The notes: a model not told the origin generated them from the letters alone. 64,000 nt of DNA from Pseudomonas nitroreducens NBRC 12694 (GCF_002091755.1 NZ_BDAI01000007.1:165401-229400); one strand, 5' to 3'. Counted from the stretch's first letter, positions 36,652 to 47,811 are shown. Numbers and translations are program-made.

Positions 36652-36693
36652 ATGTTTGGAGGACTCGGCTTCGGCCGACGGGGACCCACATGA
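36652..36693 (+). CDS. Putative 13-residue upstream ORF overlapping the pckA start
   Basis: ATG at 36652 opens a 13-codon frame, MFGGLGFGRRGPT, whose TGA stop overlaps the pckA ATG in an ATGA arrangement. The GGAGGA at 36657-36662 is within this ORF, 27 bases before pckA and so too far to serve it. pckA itself has GGGGA six bases upstream. The arrangement would couple translation of the two. No ribosome-binding site for the short ORF is evident, so it may be fortuitous. Confidence 0.3.
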   Translation: MFGGLGFGRRGPT

Positions 36694-38231
36694 CGCAAGC
36701 CAACAAAGCCGTTTACACCGATATCAGCGTTGCCCAACTGGTTGAAGAAGCCATTCGCCGCGGCGAAGGCGAACTCGCCGACAACGGCTCGCTGGTCGTG
36801 AAAACCGGCCACCGCACCGGCCGCTCGCCTGCCGACCGTTTCATCGTCGAAGAGCCGGGCAGCAAGGATTCCATCGCATGGGGCGCCATCAACCGTCCGT
36901 TCCCGGCCGACAAGTTCGATGCCCTGTGGGACCGTGTCCAGGCGTTCAATAACGCCCAGGAACACTTCGTCTCCCACGTTCATGTAGGTTCCGCCGCGGA
37001 TCACTACCTGGCCGTCAAGATGACCACCGCCACTGCCTGGCAGAACCTGTTCGGCCGCGCACTGTTCATCGAGCCCGAGCAGTACAACCCGGCCGGCCGC
37101 GAAGAGTGGCAGGTGCTCAACGTCGCCAACTTCGAGTGCGTGCCCGAGCGTGACGGCACCAACTCCGATGGCTGCGTGATCCTCAACTTCGCCCAGAAGA
37201 AAGTGCTGATCGCCGGCATGCGCTACGCCGGTGAAATGAAGAAGGCCATGTTCGGCGTGCAGAACTACCTGCTGCCGGAAAAAGACGTGCTGCCGATGCA
37301 CTGCGCCGCCAACATCGGTGAAGCCGGCGACGTGACCCTGTTCTTCGGTCTGTCCGGCACCGGCAAGACCACCCTGTCCGCCGACGAAAGCCGCTACCTG
37401 ATCGGCGACGACGAGCACGGCTGGGGCGAAGGCGTTGTCTTCAACATCGAAGGCGGCTGCTACGCCAAGTGCATCGACCTGTCCGAGAAGAACGAGCCGG
37501 TCATCTGGAAAGCCATCAAGTTCGGCGCCGTGCTGGAAAACGTCGTCCTCGACGAAAACCGCACCCCGAACTACGCCGATGACAGCCTGACCCAGAACTC
37601 CCGCGCGGCCTACCCGCTGGAAAACGTCGAGAAGCGTTCCGAGAAGAACCTCGGCGGCGAGCCCAATGCCGTGATCTTCCTGACCTGCGACCTGACCGGC
37701 GTTCTGCCGCCGGTGTCGATCCTGAACAACGAGCAGGCGGCCTACCACTTCCTGTCCGGCTACACCGCGCTGGTGGGTTCCACCGAAATGGGTTCGGGCG
37801 GCGGCATCAAGTCGACCTTCTCCACCTGCTTCGGCGCACCGTTCTTCCCGCGTCCGGCTGGCGTTTACGCCGAGCTGCTGATCAAGCGCATCCAGGCCTT
37901 CGGTTCCAAGGTCTACCTGGTCAACACCGGCTGGACCGGCGGTGGCTACGGCGTCGGCAAGCGCTTCAACATCCCGACCACCCGTGGCGTGATCGCCGCC
38001 ATCCAGAGCGGCGCTCTGGTCGGCGCCGAGACCGAGCACCTGGACATCATCAACCTGGACGTACCGAAGGTCGTTCCGGGCGTCGAGACCAACCTGCTCA
38101 ACCCGCGCAACACCTGGGAAGACAAGGCTGCCTACGATGAAGCTGCCAAGGGCCTGGCCAGCAAGTTCATCGAGAACTTCAAGAAGTTCGACGTGAGCGA
38201 CGCCATCAAGAACGCCGGCCCGCAGCTGTAA
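36690..38231 (+). CDS. pckA: Phosphoenolpyruvate carboxykinase (ATP)
   Basis: A 513-residue enzyme converting oxaloacetate and ATP to PEP and CO2, the entry to gluconeogenesis. Family motifs: RTGRSPADRFIV, GLSGTGKTTLSAD (P-loop), IGDDEHGWG (metal site) and MGSGGGIKSTFSTCFGAPFF. The codon use is markedly regular and C-ending, suggesting high expression. A terminator follows 15 bp after the stop. Confidence 0.97.
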   Translation: MTQANKAVYTDISVAQLVEEAIRRGEGELADNGSLVVKTGHRTGRSPADRFIVEEPGSKDSIAWGAINRPFPADKFDALWDRVQAFNNAQEHFVSHVHVGSAADHYLAVKMTTATAWQNLFGRALFIEPEQYNPAGREEWQVLNVANFECVPERDGTNSDGCVILNFAQKKVLIAGMRYAGEMKKAMFGVQNYLLPEKDVLPMHCAANIGEAGDVTLFFGLSGTGKTTLSADESRYLIGDDEHGWGEGVVFNIEGGCYAKCIDLSEKNEPVIWKAIKFGAVLENVVLDENRTPNYADDSLTQNSRAAYPLENVEKRSEKNLGGEPNAVIFLTCDLTGVLPPVSILNNEQAAYHFLSGYTALVGSTEMGSGGGIKSTFSTCFGAPFFPRPAGVYAELLIKRIQAFGSKVYLVNTGWTGGGYGVGKRFNIPTTRGVIAAIQSGALVGAETEHLDIINLDVPKVVPGVETNLLNPRNTWEDKAAYDEAAKGLASKFIENFKKFDVSDAIKNAGPQL

Positions 38232-38245
38232 GCGAGCCTGTTCTG

Positions 38246-38272
38246 GAAAGAGCCGCCTTCGGGCGGCTTTTT
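38246..38272 (+). terminator. Rho-independent terminator after pckA
   Basis: Stem GCCGCC (38252-38257) / GGCGGC (38262-38267) with a TTCG tetraloop, followed by five Ts. Confidence 0.93.
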
Positions 38273-38311
38273 CATTGGTGCCTGGGATCGGTCATGCTCC
38301 TGGTGCTCTGC

Positions 38312-38424
38312 GTACGAGCGAGCCTGTGCCCAACAAGGGTGTGGGGCAATGCCGTTATCCATGAGGAATGGATTCGGCCTCGGCAACCGGCGTTTGGCTG
38401 TTCGCGAGCAAGCTCGCTCCTACA
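38312..38424. repeat. Degenerate REP-type inverted pair
   Basis: 38400-38424 is identical to the right arm of the REP element at 15353-15377. A decayed opposite arm (GTACGAGCGAGCCTGTG...) lies at 38312-38334 and differs at several positions. The intervening spacer is about 65 bp, much longer than the 20 bp of the other copy. Confidence 0.7.
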
Positions 38425-38478
38425 ACAGACATCCTTAGGCTCAAGGCATCGTCCATGACAGGCAAGGGAGTTATCCAC

Positions 38479-40404
<1,926 letters not shown>

Positions 40405-40538
40405 ACGGCTGAATTCGGCGGTGCCACGCACGACTAAAGGTCGGCGTGATGCCGCCCGGGCTGCTTGTAGGGTGAGGGGAGGAAATTCCTCCTAGACTCA
40501 CCAGGCACTGCCTGCCCAACGGCCGAGGAGCCCCAAGC

Positions 40539-42038
40539 ATGTCCGTCGAGCACCTGGATGTACTGATCATCGGCGCCGGCCTGTCCGGCATCGGCGCCGC
40601 CTGTCACCTGCAGAAGCAATGCCCCGGCAAGTCCTACGCCATCCTCGAAGGCCGCGAGGCCATGGGTGGCACCTGGGACCTGTTCCGCTACCCGGGCATC
40701 CGCTCCGACTCGGACATGTACACCCTGGGCTACAACTTCAAGCCCTGGACCGATCCCAAGGCCATCGCCGACGGCCCGTCGATCCTCAACTACATCCGCG
40801 AAACCGCCCGCGAGTACCGCGTCGAGGACAAGGTGCGCTACCGCCACCGCGTGCTCAAGGCCGACTGGGACAGCAACACCGCGCGCTGGAACCTCAGCGT
40901 GCAGCGCGGCGATGAAGAGGAACCCGTGCGCATGAGTGCGCAATTCCTCTTCATGTGCACCGGCTACTACCGCTACGACGCCGGCTACACCCCGGACTTC
41001 CCGGGCCGCGAAAGCTTTGGCGGGCAGGTCATCCACCCGCAGCTGTGGCCGGAGAATTTCGACTACAGCGGCAAGCGCATCGTGGTGATCGGCAGCGGCG
41101 CCACCGCCGTCACGCTGATCCCCTCGCTGACCGACAAGGCCGCCCATGTCACCATGCTGCAGCGCTCGCCGTCCTACGTGATCACCCTGCCGGCGAAGGA
41201 CCCGATCTCCAACTTCCTGCGCAACTTCCTGCCGGAGAAGTGGGTGTACCGCCAGGCGCGGGCGCGCAACGTGACCATGCAGATGATCTTCTTCATGGCT
41301 TCCAAGGCGTTCCCCGGCGCGGTGCGCAAGCTGATGCTCAAGCTGGCCAACCTGCAACTGGGCAAGGATTTCGACATGCGTCACTTCAGCCCGCGCTACA
41401 AGCCGTGGGACGAGCGCGTGTGCTGCGTGCCCGATGGCGACCTGTTCAAGGCACTGCGCCAGGGGCGAGCCTCGGTGGTCACCGAGCACATCGAGCGCTT
41501 CACCGAGAAAGGCATCCTGCTCAAGTCCGGGCAACTGCTCGAAGCGGACGTGATCGTCACCGCCACCGGGCTCGACCTGGTGATGTTCGGCGGCGCGGAA
41601 CTGGCCATCGACGGCAAGCCGTTCGACGTCACCCAGAGCATGGGCTATCGGGGCATCATGCTGCGCGATCTGCCCAACCTGGCGGCCATCGTCGGCTACA
41701 CCAACGCCAGCTGGACGCTCAAGGCGGACCTGTCCAGCGAGTACTTCTGCCGCCTGATCAACCACCTCGATGCCATCGGCATGCGCCAGTGCACGCCGCG
41801 TCAGACCGATGGATCGGTGAAGGAAGAACCCTTCCTCAACCTCAATTCCGGCTATATCCAGCGCGCTGCCGACCGCATGCCCAAGCAGGGCGACCGCACG
41901 CCGTGGAAGCTCTACCAGAACTACGCGCTGGATCTGGCCCTGCTGCGCTTCGGCAAGGTCGAGGATGGCTACCTGAGCTTCACCTCGCCCAAGCAGCGCC
42001 AGGCCACGGCCGCGCCGGTGGAAGCGCTGGAGAGCTGA
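40539..42038 (+). CDS. AlmA-like flavin-containing / Baeyer-Villiger monooxygenase
   Basis: A 499-residue FAD/NADPH enzyme. The FAD Rossmann motif is GAGLSG (12-17), the NADPH motif GSGATA (185-190), and the Baeyer-Villiger fingerprint F-x-G-x3-H-x3-W-P is present as FGGQVIHPQLWP (160-171). The N-terminal pattern GGTWDLFRYPGIRSDSDM closely recalls AlmA of Acinetobacter, implicated in long-chain alkane use, and related ketone monooxygenases. Substrate is inferred only loosely. It has no membrane segment at the N-terminus. It is flanked by recQ and a nitroreductase with no shared pathway. Confidence 0.9.
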   Translation: MSVEHLDVLIIGAGLSGIGAACHLQKQCPGKSYAILEGREAMGGTWDLFRYPGIRSDSDMYTLGYNFKPWTDPKAIADGPSILNYIRETAREYRVEDKVRYRHRVLKADWDSNTARWNLSVQRGDEEEPVRMSAQFLFMCTGYYRYDAGYTPDFPGRESFGGQVIHPQLWPENFDYSGKRIVVIGSGATAVTLIPSLTDKAAHVTMLQRSPSYVITLPAKDPISNFLRNFLPEKWVYRQARARNVTMQMIFFMASKAFPGAVRKLMLKLANLQLGKDFDMRHFSPRYKPWDERVCCVPDGDLFKALRQGRASVVTEHIERFTEKGILLKSGQLLEADVIVTATGLDLVMFGGAELAIDGKPFDVTQSMGYRGIMLRDLPNLAAIVGYTNASWTLKADLSSEYFCRLINHLDAIGMRQCTPRQTDGSVKEEPFLNLNSGYIQRAADRMPKQGDRTPWKLYQNYALDLALLRFGKVEDGYLSFTSPKQRQATAAPVEALES

Positions 42039-42182
42039 TCGGCATTCGGAGCCCGCCGGTCCTGGCGGGCTTCGTTCTATCGAGGCAGCGGATAGACATT
42101 ATCGATATGCCGCTCTGCCACGGAGCTGCCTCTGGGCTTACCATGCGCGCCATTCCCGCCCATGCCAGCCAGAGGATTTTCC

Positions 42183-42785
42183 ATGCTGATCGAAGACGCC
42201 ATCCGCAGCCGCCGCTCCATCCGTGGTTTCGACACTTCCTACGTGATGAGCCGCGAGGAGAAGGACGACCTGCTGCAACAGGCGCTGCTCGCGCCCACCT
42301 CGTTCAACCTGCAGCACGTGCGCCTGGTGGAAGTCAGCGACCCGCAGCTGCGTGCGCAGATCCGCGAAGCCGGCTGGGACCAGGTGCAGATGACCGACGC
42401 TTCGATGCTGGTGATCGTCTGCGCGCAGGTCGACAGCTGGGAGAAGAATGCCGAACGCGTGTGGGACGGCGCCCCGGTTGAAGTGAAGAACTACATGGTC
42501 GGCGCCATCGACGGCTACTACAGAGGAAAACCGCAGACCCAGCGCGACGAAGCCATGCGCAGCAGCGGCCTGGTGGCCCAGACCCTGATGCTCGCCGCCC
42601 GTGGTCGTGGCCTGGACAGCGTGCCGATGGTCGGTTTCGATTTCGACGCCGTGGGCAAGCTGATCAACCTGCCGGCCAACCATGCCATCGGCCTGATGAT
42701 CGCCGTGGGCAAGCAGGCGGTTGAAGCCAAGCCGCGCATCGGTCGCCTGCCGCTGGAAGAGACGATCGTTCGCGATCGCTTCTGA
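42183..42785 (+). CDS. Nitroreductase-family FMN oxidoreductase
   Basis: A 200-residue protein. LIEDAIRSRRSIRGFD is the N-terminal phosphate- and FMN-binding arginine cluster; LLQQALLAPTSFNLQHVRLV and ANHAIGLMIAVGKQ are the other FMN-contacting blocks. Such enzymes reduce nitroaromatics, quinones or enones with NAD(P)H. The ATG at 42183 follows AGAGGA and is preferred over the in-frame start at 42162. Confidence 0.88.
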   Translation: MLIEDAIRSRRSIRGFDTSYVMSREEKDDLLQQALLAPTSFNLQHVRLVEVSDPQLRAQIREAGWDQVQMTDASMLVIVCAQVDSWEKNAERVWDGAPVEVKNYMVGAIDGYYRGKPQTQRDEAMRSSGLVAQTLMLAARGRGLDSVPMVGFDFDAVGKLINLPANHAIGLMIAVGKQAVEAKPRIGRLPLEETIVRDRF

Positions 42786-42857
42786 TCCCCACGAAACGCG
42801 CCTCCGGGCGCGTTTATGCTTTCTTCTGCACACCGCCCGCCTCCGAGCCTGTGTCTT

Positions 42858-42972
42858 CCCTCACCCTAACCCTCTCCCAGAGGGAGAGGGGACTGGAGCG
42901 TGCCGGCTGTAACCGTGCCATCAGCCGGTGCGGACAGCTCCCTCTCCCTCTGGGAGAGGGCGGGGGTGAGGG
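42858..42972. repeat. Palindromic intergenic element, copy 1
   Basis: A 115-bp element whose ends are CCCTCACCCTAACCC (42858-) and GGGGGTGAGGG (to 42972). Each arm contains its own CTCTCCC/GGGAGAG-type hairpin. A related element lies at 47121-47278. The type is widespread in proteobacterial intergenic regions. Confidence 0.75.
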
Positions 42973-43012
42973 TAGCCCTCGAGCGCAAGGTTCACATTTG
43001 CGTGCCCCGCCC

Positions 43013-43912
43013 TCAATCCGGCGCCGCCTCGACGACCCGCTCGACCAACCATTGCAACGCCGCATCCCGCTCGCGCTGGGCGAGGTACACCAGCTCCAGA
43101 TGGAACTGCCCCACGTCGAACGGCAGCTCCAGCACCTGCAACGGCAGCAACTCGGCGAAGTAGGCCGCCAGCCGCGTCGGCAGCACCGTCAGCAAATCCG
43201 TGGTTGCCACCAGATGCGCCGCCTGCAGGTAGTTGGGCGTGGTGTAGGCGATTTCCCGCTTGAGTCCCTGGCTGGCCAGCCACTGGTCGACCATGCCCTT
43301 GGTCTGCCCGCCGGAAACCCAGAGGTGCCTTTGCTGGAGAAACGTCTCCAGATCGATCCCTCCATCCACCTGCGAATGCCCGCGCCTGGCTAGCAGGCGC
43401 AGCGTCTCGCTCACCCAAGGGCGGCGCTGGAAGCGCGCTGGCAAGTCTTCGAAGCGGCCCAGCACGAGATCGAGATTGCCCTTGTCCAGCGCCTCGGCCG
43501 GTAGCGTTGGTGTCAGGTGCTGGATGGCCAGGCCCATGCCCGGCGCCGTACTGCCCAGACTTTCGAGCAGGTGTGGCATGCACAACGCTTCCACATAGTC
43601 GGTCAGTGCCAGGGTGAAGCGCTGGCGGCTGCGCGCCGGGTCGAAGCTGTCGCCGCCGGCCAGGCTCTGGCCGATGCGCTGCAGCGCATCGCGGATCGGC
43701 GCTTCCAGCTCCAGCGCCCGGGGCGTCGGCTGCATCGCCCGGCCGACACGCACCAGCAGCGGATCATCGAGCAGCTCGCGCAGGCGGTTCAGCGCGTTGC
43801 TCACCGCCGGCTGGCTCAGCGACAGGCACTCCGCCGCGCGCGAGACGTTGCGCTCGCGCAGCAGCGCGTCCAGCACCCGCAGCAGGTTGAGGTCGAAGGT
43901 GTTCATATTCAT
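43013..43912 (-). CDS. LysR-family transcriptional regulator
   Basis: A 299-residue regulator. Winged helix-turn-helix at the N-terminus (LLRVLDALLRERNVSRAAECL, SLSQPAVSNALNRLRELLDD), then a periplasmic-binding-protein-like effector domain. A GTG seven codons earlier (43933) and an ATG two codons later (43906) are alternative starts. It is divergent from the 3-hydroxyacyl-CoA dehydrogenase gene with about 100 bp between starts, the usual arrangement for a LysR activator of the neighbouring operon; the inducer may be an acyl-CoA or related compound (inference). Confidence 0.9.
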   Translation of the reverse strand: MNMNTFDLNLLRVLDALLRERNVSRAAECLSLSQPAVSNALNRLRELLDDPLLVRVGRAMQPTPRALELEAPIRDALQRIGQSLAGGDSFDPARSRQRFTLALTDYVEALCMPHLLESLGSTAPGMGLAIQHLTPTLPAEALDKGNLDLVLGRFEDLPARFQRRPWVSETLRLLARRGHSQVDGGIDLETFLQQRHLWVSGGQTKGMVDQWLASQGLKREIAYTTPNYLQAAHLVATTDLLTVLPTRLAAYFAELLPLQVLELPFDVGQFHLELVYLAQRERDAALQWLVERVVEAAPD

Positions 43913-44016
43913 CGGCTGAATGCCACTTATCACAACTCAAAATTTCAAAAATAGTACCGCCTTCCCTAAGGTGAGTGGTCTTCAAACGAGCGTTTCAGGC
44001 TGACAAGAGGAACAAC

Positions 44017-45252
44017 ATGAGCCAGAACATCCGCATCGCCAGCGCCGCCGTCATTGGCGCCGGCACCATGGGCCGGGGCATTGCCATGTGCCTGGCGAAC
44101 GCCGGCGTGCAGGTCCTGTGGCTGGACAACAACCCGCAGATGCTGACCCAGGCCCTCGGCGCCGTGGCCGACACCTACGCCCACAACGTCCGCCAGGGCC
44201 GCATCGACGAGGCCGAGGCGGCGCGCCGCCGCGCGCGTATCTCCCAGGTGGTGAACTACGCGGCGATCCGCGAAGTGGACCTGGTGATCGAGGCGGTATA
44301 CGAGAACCTCGAACTCAAGCAGTCGATCTTCCGCGAGCTGGACGCAGCGCTGAAACCCTCGGCGATCCTGGCCTCCAACACCTCCTACCAGGACGTCGAC
44401 GCCATCGCCGCCGTGACCTCGCGGCCGTCCCAGGTGCTCGGCCTGCACTTCTTCAGTCCGGCACACATCATGAAGCTGCTGGAAATCGTGCGCGGCGCGA
44501 AGACCGCGCCCGCCGTGCTCGAAGCCGCGCTGGAGCTGGGCGAGCGCATGGGCAAGGTCAGCGTGGTGGCCGGCAACTGCCACGGCTTCATCGGCAACCG
44601 CATGCTGGAGAAGTACGTCCAGGAGTCGCGCCGGTTGATCCTCGAAGGCTCGCTGCCGCACCAGGTGGACGCGGCGATCCAAAGCTTCGGTTTCGCCATG
44701 GGGCCGTTCCGCATGTTCGATGTGGTCGGTATCGACCTCGAATGGCGCGCCCGCGAGTTGGCCGGCAAGGGCCAGGACGCGCCGACCGTGCAGGTGGATA
44801 ACCGCCTGTGCGAGATGGGCCGTTTCGGCCAGAAGAGCGGCAACGGCTTCTATCACTACGAGCCGGGCAGCCGCCAGGCCGAGCATGACCCGGAAGTCGA
44901 CGCCCTGGTGGTGCGCGAATCCGAGCGCCTGGGTTACTCCCGCCGCGATATCGGTGCCGAGGAAATCCTCGAGCGCTGCCTGCTGGCCCTGGTCAACGAA
45001 GGCGCGAAGATCCTCGACGAAGGCATCGCCTCCACCAGCGCCGACATCGACACCGTTTACCTCAATGGTTATGGCTTCCCCAAGGACAAGTCCGGCCCAA
45101 TGGCCTGGGCCGATGCCCAGGGCCTGCAGAGCGTGCTGGCGCGCCTGCGCGACCTGGCTGGCGAGCACGGCGCGCACTGGCAGCCGGCCGCGCTGATCGA
45201 GCGCCTGGCCGCCGCCAATGGTCGCTTCGCCGACGTCAAACAGGAGCATTGA
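44017..45252 (+). CDS. 3-hydroxyacyl-CoA dehydrogenase
   Basis: A 411-residue stand-alone dehydrogenase resembling the C-terminal half of FadB. NAD-binding Rossmann motif GAGTMGRGIAMCLANAG, the DLVIEAVYENLELKQ region, SNTSYQDVDAIA and the catalytic-histidine segment VLGLHFFSPAHIMKLLEIV. The C-terminal helical domain is present twice, as in this family. The ATG at 44017 follows AAGAGGA. No hydratase domain is fused. It precedes an acyl-CoA dehydrogenase by 2 bp, forming a beta-oxidation-type pair missing hydratase and thiolase. Confidence 0.9.
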   Translation: MSQNIRIASAAVIGAGTMGRGIAMCLANAGVQVLWLDNNPQMLTQALGAVADTYAHNVRQGRIDEAEAARRRARISQVVNYAAIREVDLVIEAVYENLELKQSIFRELDAALKPSAILASNTSYQDVDAIAAVTSRPSQVLGLHFFSPAHIMKLLEIVRGAKTAPAVLEAALELGERMGKVSVVAGNCHGFIGNRMLEKYVQESRRLILEGSLPHQVDAAIQSFGFAMGPFRMFDVVGIDLEWRARELAGKGQDAPTVQVDNRLCEMGRFGQKSGNGFYHYEPGSRQAEHDPEVDALVVRESERLGYSRRDIGAEEILERCLLALVNEGAKILDEGIASTSADIDTVYLNGYGFPKDKSGPMAWADAQGLQSVLARLRDLAGEHGAHWQPAALIERLAAANGRFADVKQEH

Positions 45253-45254
45253 AC

Positions 45255-47045
45255 ATGAGTTACCAGGCACCCTTGCGCGACATGCGCTTCGTCCTCCACG
45301 AACTGTTCGACGTCAGCGCCCACTGTGAGCTGCTGGGCAACGGCCTCGACCGCGAGCTGATCGACGGCGTGCTGGAAGAAGGTGCGCGTTACACCGGCGA
45401 GGTGGTTGCACCGTTGAACCGCAACAGCGACGAGCAGGGCGCGACCCTGCTGAACGGTGAAGTCACTACCCCCGACGGTTTCCGCGACGCGTACAAGCAG
45501 TACTGCGACAACGGCTGGGCGAGCATGACCGGGCCGACCGAGTTCGGCGGCCAGGGCTTCCCGCAGATGGTCTCGGCCAGTTTCCACGAAATGCTGATGG
45601 CCGCGTCGCTGTCCTTCCGCGTCTATTCCGGCCTCACCGAGGGCGCGGTGCTGGCGCTGTACAAGCACGGCGCGCCGGAGCTTCAGCGCGACTACCTGGC
45701 GAAGATGGTCAGTGGCGTGTGGAGCGGCACCATGTGCCTCACCGAGCCGCAGGCCGGTACCGACCTCGCGCTGCTGCGCACCCGCGCCGAGCCGCAGGCT
45801 GACGGCTCCTACAGCGTCAGCGGCAGCAAGATCTTCATCAGCGGCGGCGAGCAGGACCTGTCGGAGAACATCGTCCACCTGGTGCTGGCGCGCCTGCCGG
45901 ATGCTCCGGCCGGGGTGAAGGGCATCAGCCTGTTCCTCGTACCCAAGTTCATCGCCAAGGCCGACGGCACGCCGGGTGCGCGCAACTCCCTGAGCTGCGG
46001 CGCCATCGAGCACAAGATGGGCATCAAGGGCGCGTCCACCTGCGTGATGAACTTCGACGGCGCCACCGGCTGGCTGATCGGCCAGGCCAACCAGGGGCTG
46101 GCCTGCATGTTCACCATGATGAACGACGCGCGCTTCCAGGTCGGCCTGCAGGGGCTGGGCATCGCCGAGCGCTCCTGCCAGGGCGCGCTGGCCTACGCCC
46201 GCGAGCGCCTGCAATCGCGCGCGCTGACCGGCGCGGCCGAGCCGTCGAAAGCTGCCGATCCGATCATTGTCCACCCGGACGTGCGGCGCATGCTGCTGAC
46301 CCAGAAGACCCTGACCGAGGGCTGCCGGATGGTGTCGGCGCTCTGCGCCCGCGAGCTGGACCTGGAGCACGGCCATCCCGAGGCGCACGGCCGCAAGGCC
46401 GCGGGCAAGCGCGCCGCATTGCTGATCCCCATCGTGAAGTCGTTCTTCACCGACGTCGGCCAGGAGGTTTCCAGCCTCGGCGTGCAGGTCTACGGCGGTC
46501 ACGGCTACATCCGCGAATGGGGCATGGAGCAGTTGATGCGCGACAGCCGCATCACTCAGATCTACGAAGGCACCAACGGTATCCAGGCGCTCGACCTGAT
46601 CCGTCGCAAGCTGCTGGGCGATGGCGGCGCGGAGTTGAATGCGCTGATCGGCGAACTGGCGGCGGCCTGCGAAACCGCGGGTGCGCGAGCTGAACTGGCT
46701 GGCCTGGCGGAAACCGTACGCCAACGCCTGCTGGAATGGCGCAGCCTCACCAGCGAAGTGATCGCCGCCTGCCAGCGCGACCCGCAGGAAATCGGCGCCA
46801 CCTCGGTGGACTTCCTGCAGTACTGCTCCTATGTGCTGCTGGCGGGCCTGTGGCTGCAGGCCGCTGGCGTGGCCCAGGCGAAGCTGGCGGCCGGCGAGGG
46901 CGATGCGGACTTCTACCGCGCCAAGCTCGCCAGCGCCGAGTTCTACGTCAAGCGCATCCTGCCGCGCGCCAGCATGCACCGCGAGGCGCTGCTGGGAGGT
47001 GCGGATTGCCTGATGGGGCTGGATGCGGAGCACTTCGCGTTCTGA
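45255..47045 (+). CDS. Acyl-CoA dehydrogenase, large (about 600-residue) type
   Basis: A 596-residue FAD enzyme introducing the alpha-beta double bond into acyl-CoA. Blocks: the flavin-binding GTMCLTEPQAGTDLALLRT, GSKIFISGGEQDL, and the region YGGHGYIREWGMEQLMRDSRI leading to YEGTNGIQALDLIRRK, where the catalytic glutamate resides. The extra C-terminal domain (about 460-590) is the one found in the P. aeruginosa PA0506/PA0508-type enzymes. The ATG at 45255 has AGGAG eight bases upstream; a TTG two codons earlier is unlikely. Confidence 0.92.
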   Translation: MSYQAPLRDMRFVLHELFDVSAHCELLGNGLDRELIDGVLEEGARYTGEVVAPLNRNSDEQGATLLNGEVTTPDGFRDAYKQYCDNGWASMTGPTEFGGQGFPQMVSASFHEMLMAASLSFRVYSGLTEGAVLALYKHGAPELQRDYLAKMVSGVWSGTMCLTEPQAGTDLALLRTRAEPQADGSYSVSGSKIFISGGEQDLSENIVHLVLARLPDAPAGVKGISLFLVPKFIAKADGTPGARNSLSCGAIEHKMGIKGASTCVMNFDGATGWLIGQANQGLACMFTMMNDARFQVGLQGLGIAERSCQGALAYARERLQSRALTGAAEPSKAADPIIVHPDVRRMLLTQKTLTEGCRMVSALCARELDLEHGHPEAHGRKAAGKRAALLIPIVKSFFTDVGQEVSSLGVQVYGGHGYIREWGMEQLMRDSRITQIYEGTNGIQALDLIRRKLLGDGGAELNALIGELAAACETAGARAELAGLAETVRQRLLEWRSLTSEVIAACQRDPQEIGATSVDFLQYCSYVLLAGLWLQAAGVAQAKLAAGEGDADFYRAKLASAEFYVKRILPRASMHREALLGGADCLMGLDAEHFAF

Positions 47046-47058
47046 TGCGCCGGTAATG

Positions 47059-47095
47059 AAAAACGCCGCGCCGGGTGACCCGGGGCGGCGTTTTT
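47059..47095 (+). terminator. Rho-independent terminator after the acyl-CoA dehydrogenase gene
   Basis: Outer stem CGCCGC (47064-47069) / GCGGCG (47085-47090) and inner stem CCGGG / CCCGG, followed by five Ts and preceded by five As. Confidence 0.92.
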
Positions 47096-47120
47096 CTTTG
47101 TGGGTTCGGAGTTGGGCGTT

Positions 47121-47278
47121 CCCTCACCCTAACCCTGGCTGCGCGCCCCGCTCAGAGGGAGAGGGGACCGTTCAGTGCGCTTTGAAAGCTTTGAGTGAGC
47201 CGGAGGGGCCAGGGAACGCAGAGTTCATCTCGGCACATTCGGCTCCCTCTCCCTCTGGGAGAGGGCTGGGGTGAGGGG
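47121..47278. repeat. Palindromic intergenic element, copy 2
   Basis: A 158-bp relative of the element at 42858-42972. Ends are CCCTCACCCTAACCCT and GGGGTGAGGG. The left arm has a short GC-rich replacement (GGCTGCGCGCCCCG) that disrupts its hairpin, and the centre is unrelated to copy 1. Confidence 0.75.
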
Positions 47279-47298
47279 GCTCTGAATACGCTGAGCGT

Positions 47299-47811
47299 TC
47301 AAGCCCGCTCCCACACCTCGAACGCATAAGCCGGCGTCTCGCCCTCGGCGTCATGCTCGATGCTCGACGCCAGATGCCAATGCGCTTCGTCCACTTCCGG
47401 GAAGTGCGCATCACCCGCCGGGCTCAAGCCCACGCGGGTCAGGTACAGCCGCTCGGCACGTTCCAGCGCCTCGCCATACAGCTGCGCCCCGCCGATCAGC
47501 ATCAGTTCCTCGGCCTCTTCCTGCTTCGCCCATTCGGCGGCGCGCTCAAGGGCGGCGTCGAGGCTGGTGAAGACTTCCGCGCCTTCCAGCTGCAGCCCGG
47601 CCTGGCGGGTGACCACGATGTTCAGCCGGCCCGGCAGCGGGCGGCCGAGGGAGTCCCAGGTCTTGCGGCCCATGATCACCGGCTTGCCCAGGGTCATCGC
47701 CTTGAAGTGCTTGAGGTCCTGCGGCAGGTGCCAGGGCAGGCGGTTGTCGACGCCGATCACGCGGTTGTCGGCAAGGGCGGCGATCATCGCCAGGGGCAGG
47801 GCTTCGGACAT
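47299..47811 (-). CDS. folA: Dihydrofolate reductase
   Basis: A 170-residue protein that reduces dihydrofolate to tetrahydrofolate with NADPH. Signature LPLAMIAALADNRVIGVDNRLPWHLPQDLKHFKAMT includes the substrate-binding aspartate region, and GKPVIMGRKTWDSLGRPLPGR the cofactor site. The start at 47811 has GGAG six bases upstream; the frame is open to 47832. In PAO1 I recall folA in the same general region, followed by genes like those at 56098-58009. Confidence 0.95.
   Translation of the reverse strand: MSEALPLAMIAALADNRVIGVDNRLPWHLPQDLKHFKAMTLGKPVIMGRKTWDSLGRPLPGRLNIVVTRQAGLQLEGAEVFTSLDAALERAAEWAKQEEAEELMLIGGAQLYGEALERAERLYLTRVGLSPAGDAHFPEVDEAHWHLASSIEHDAEGETPAYAFEVWERA

Noticed and set aside
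38368..38478. Upstream extension of the RecQ reading frame
   Set aside because: It is translated REP repeat; the ribosome-binding site AAGGGAG supports the start at 38479.
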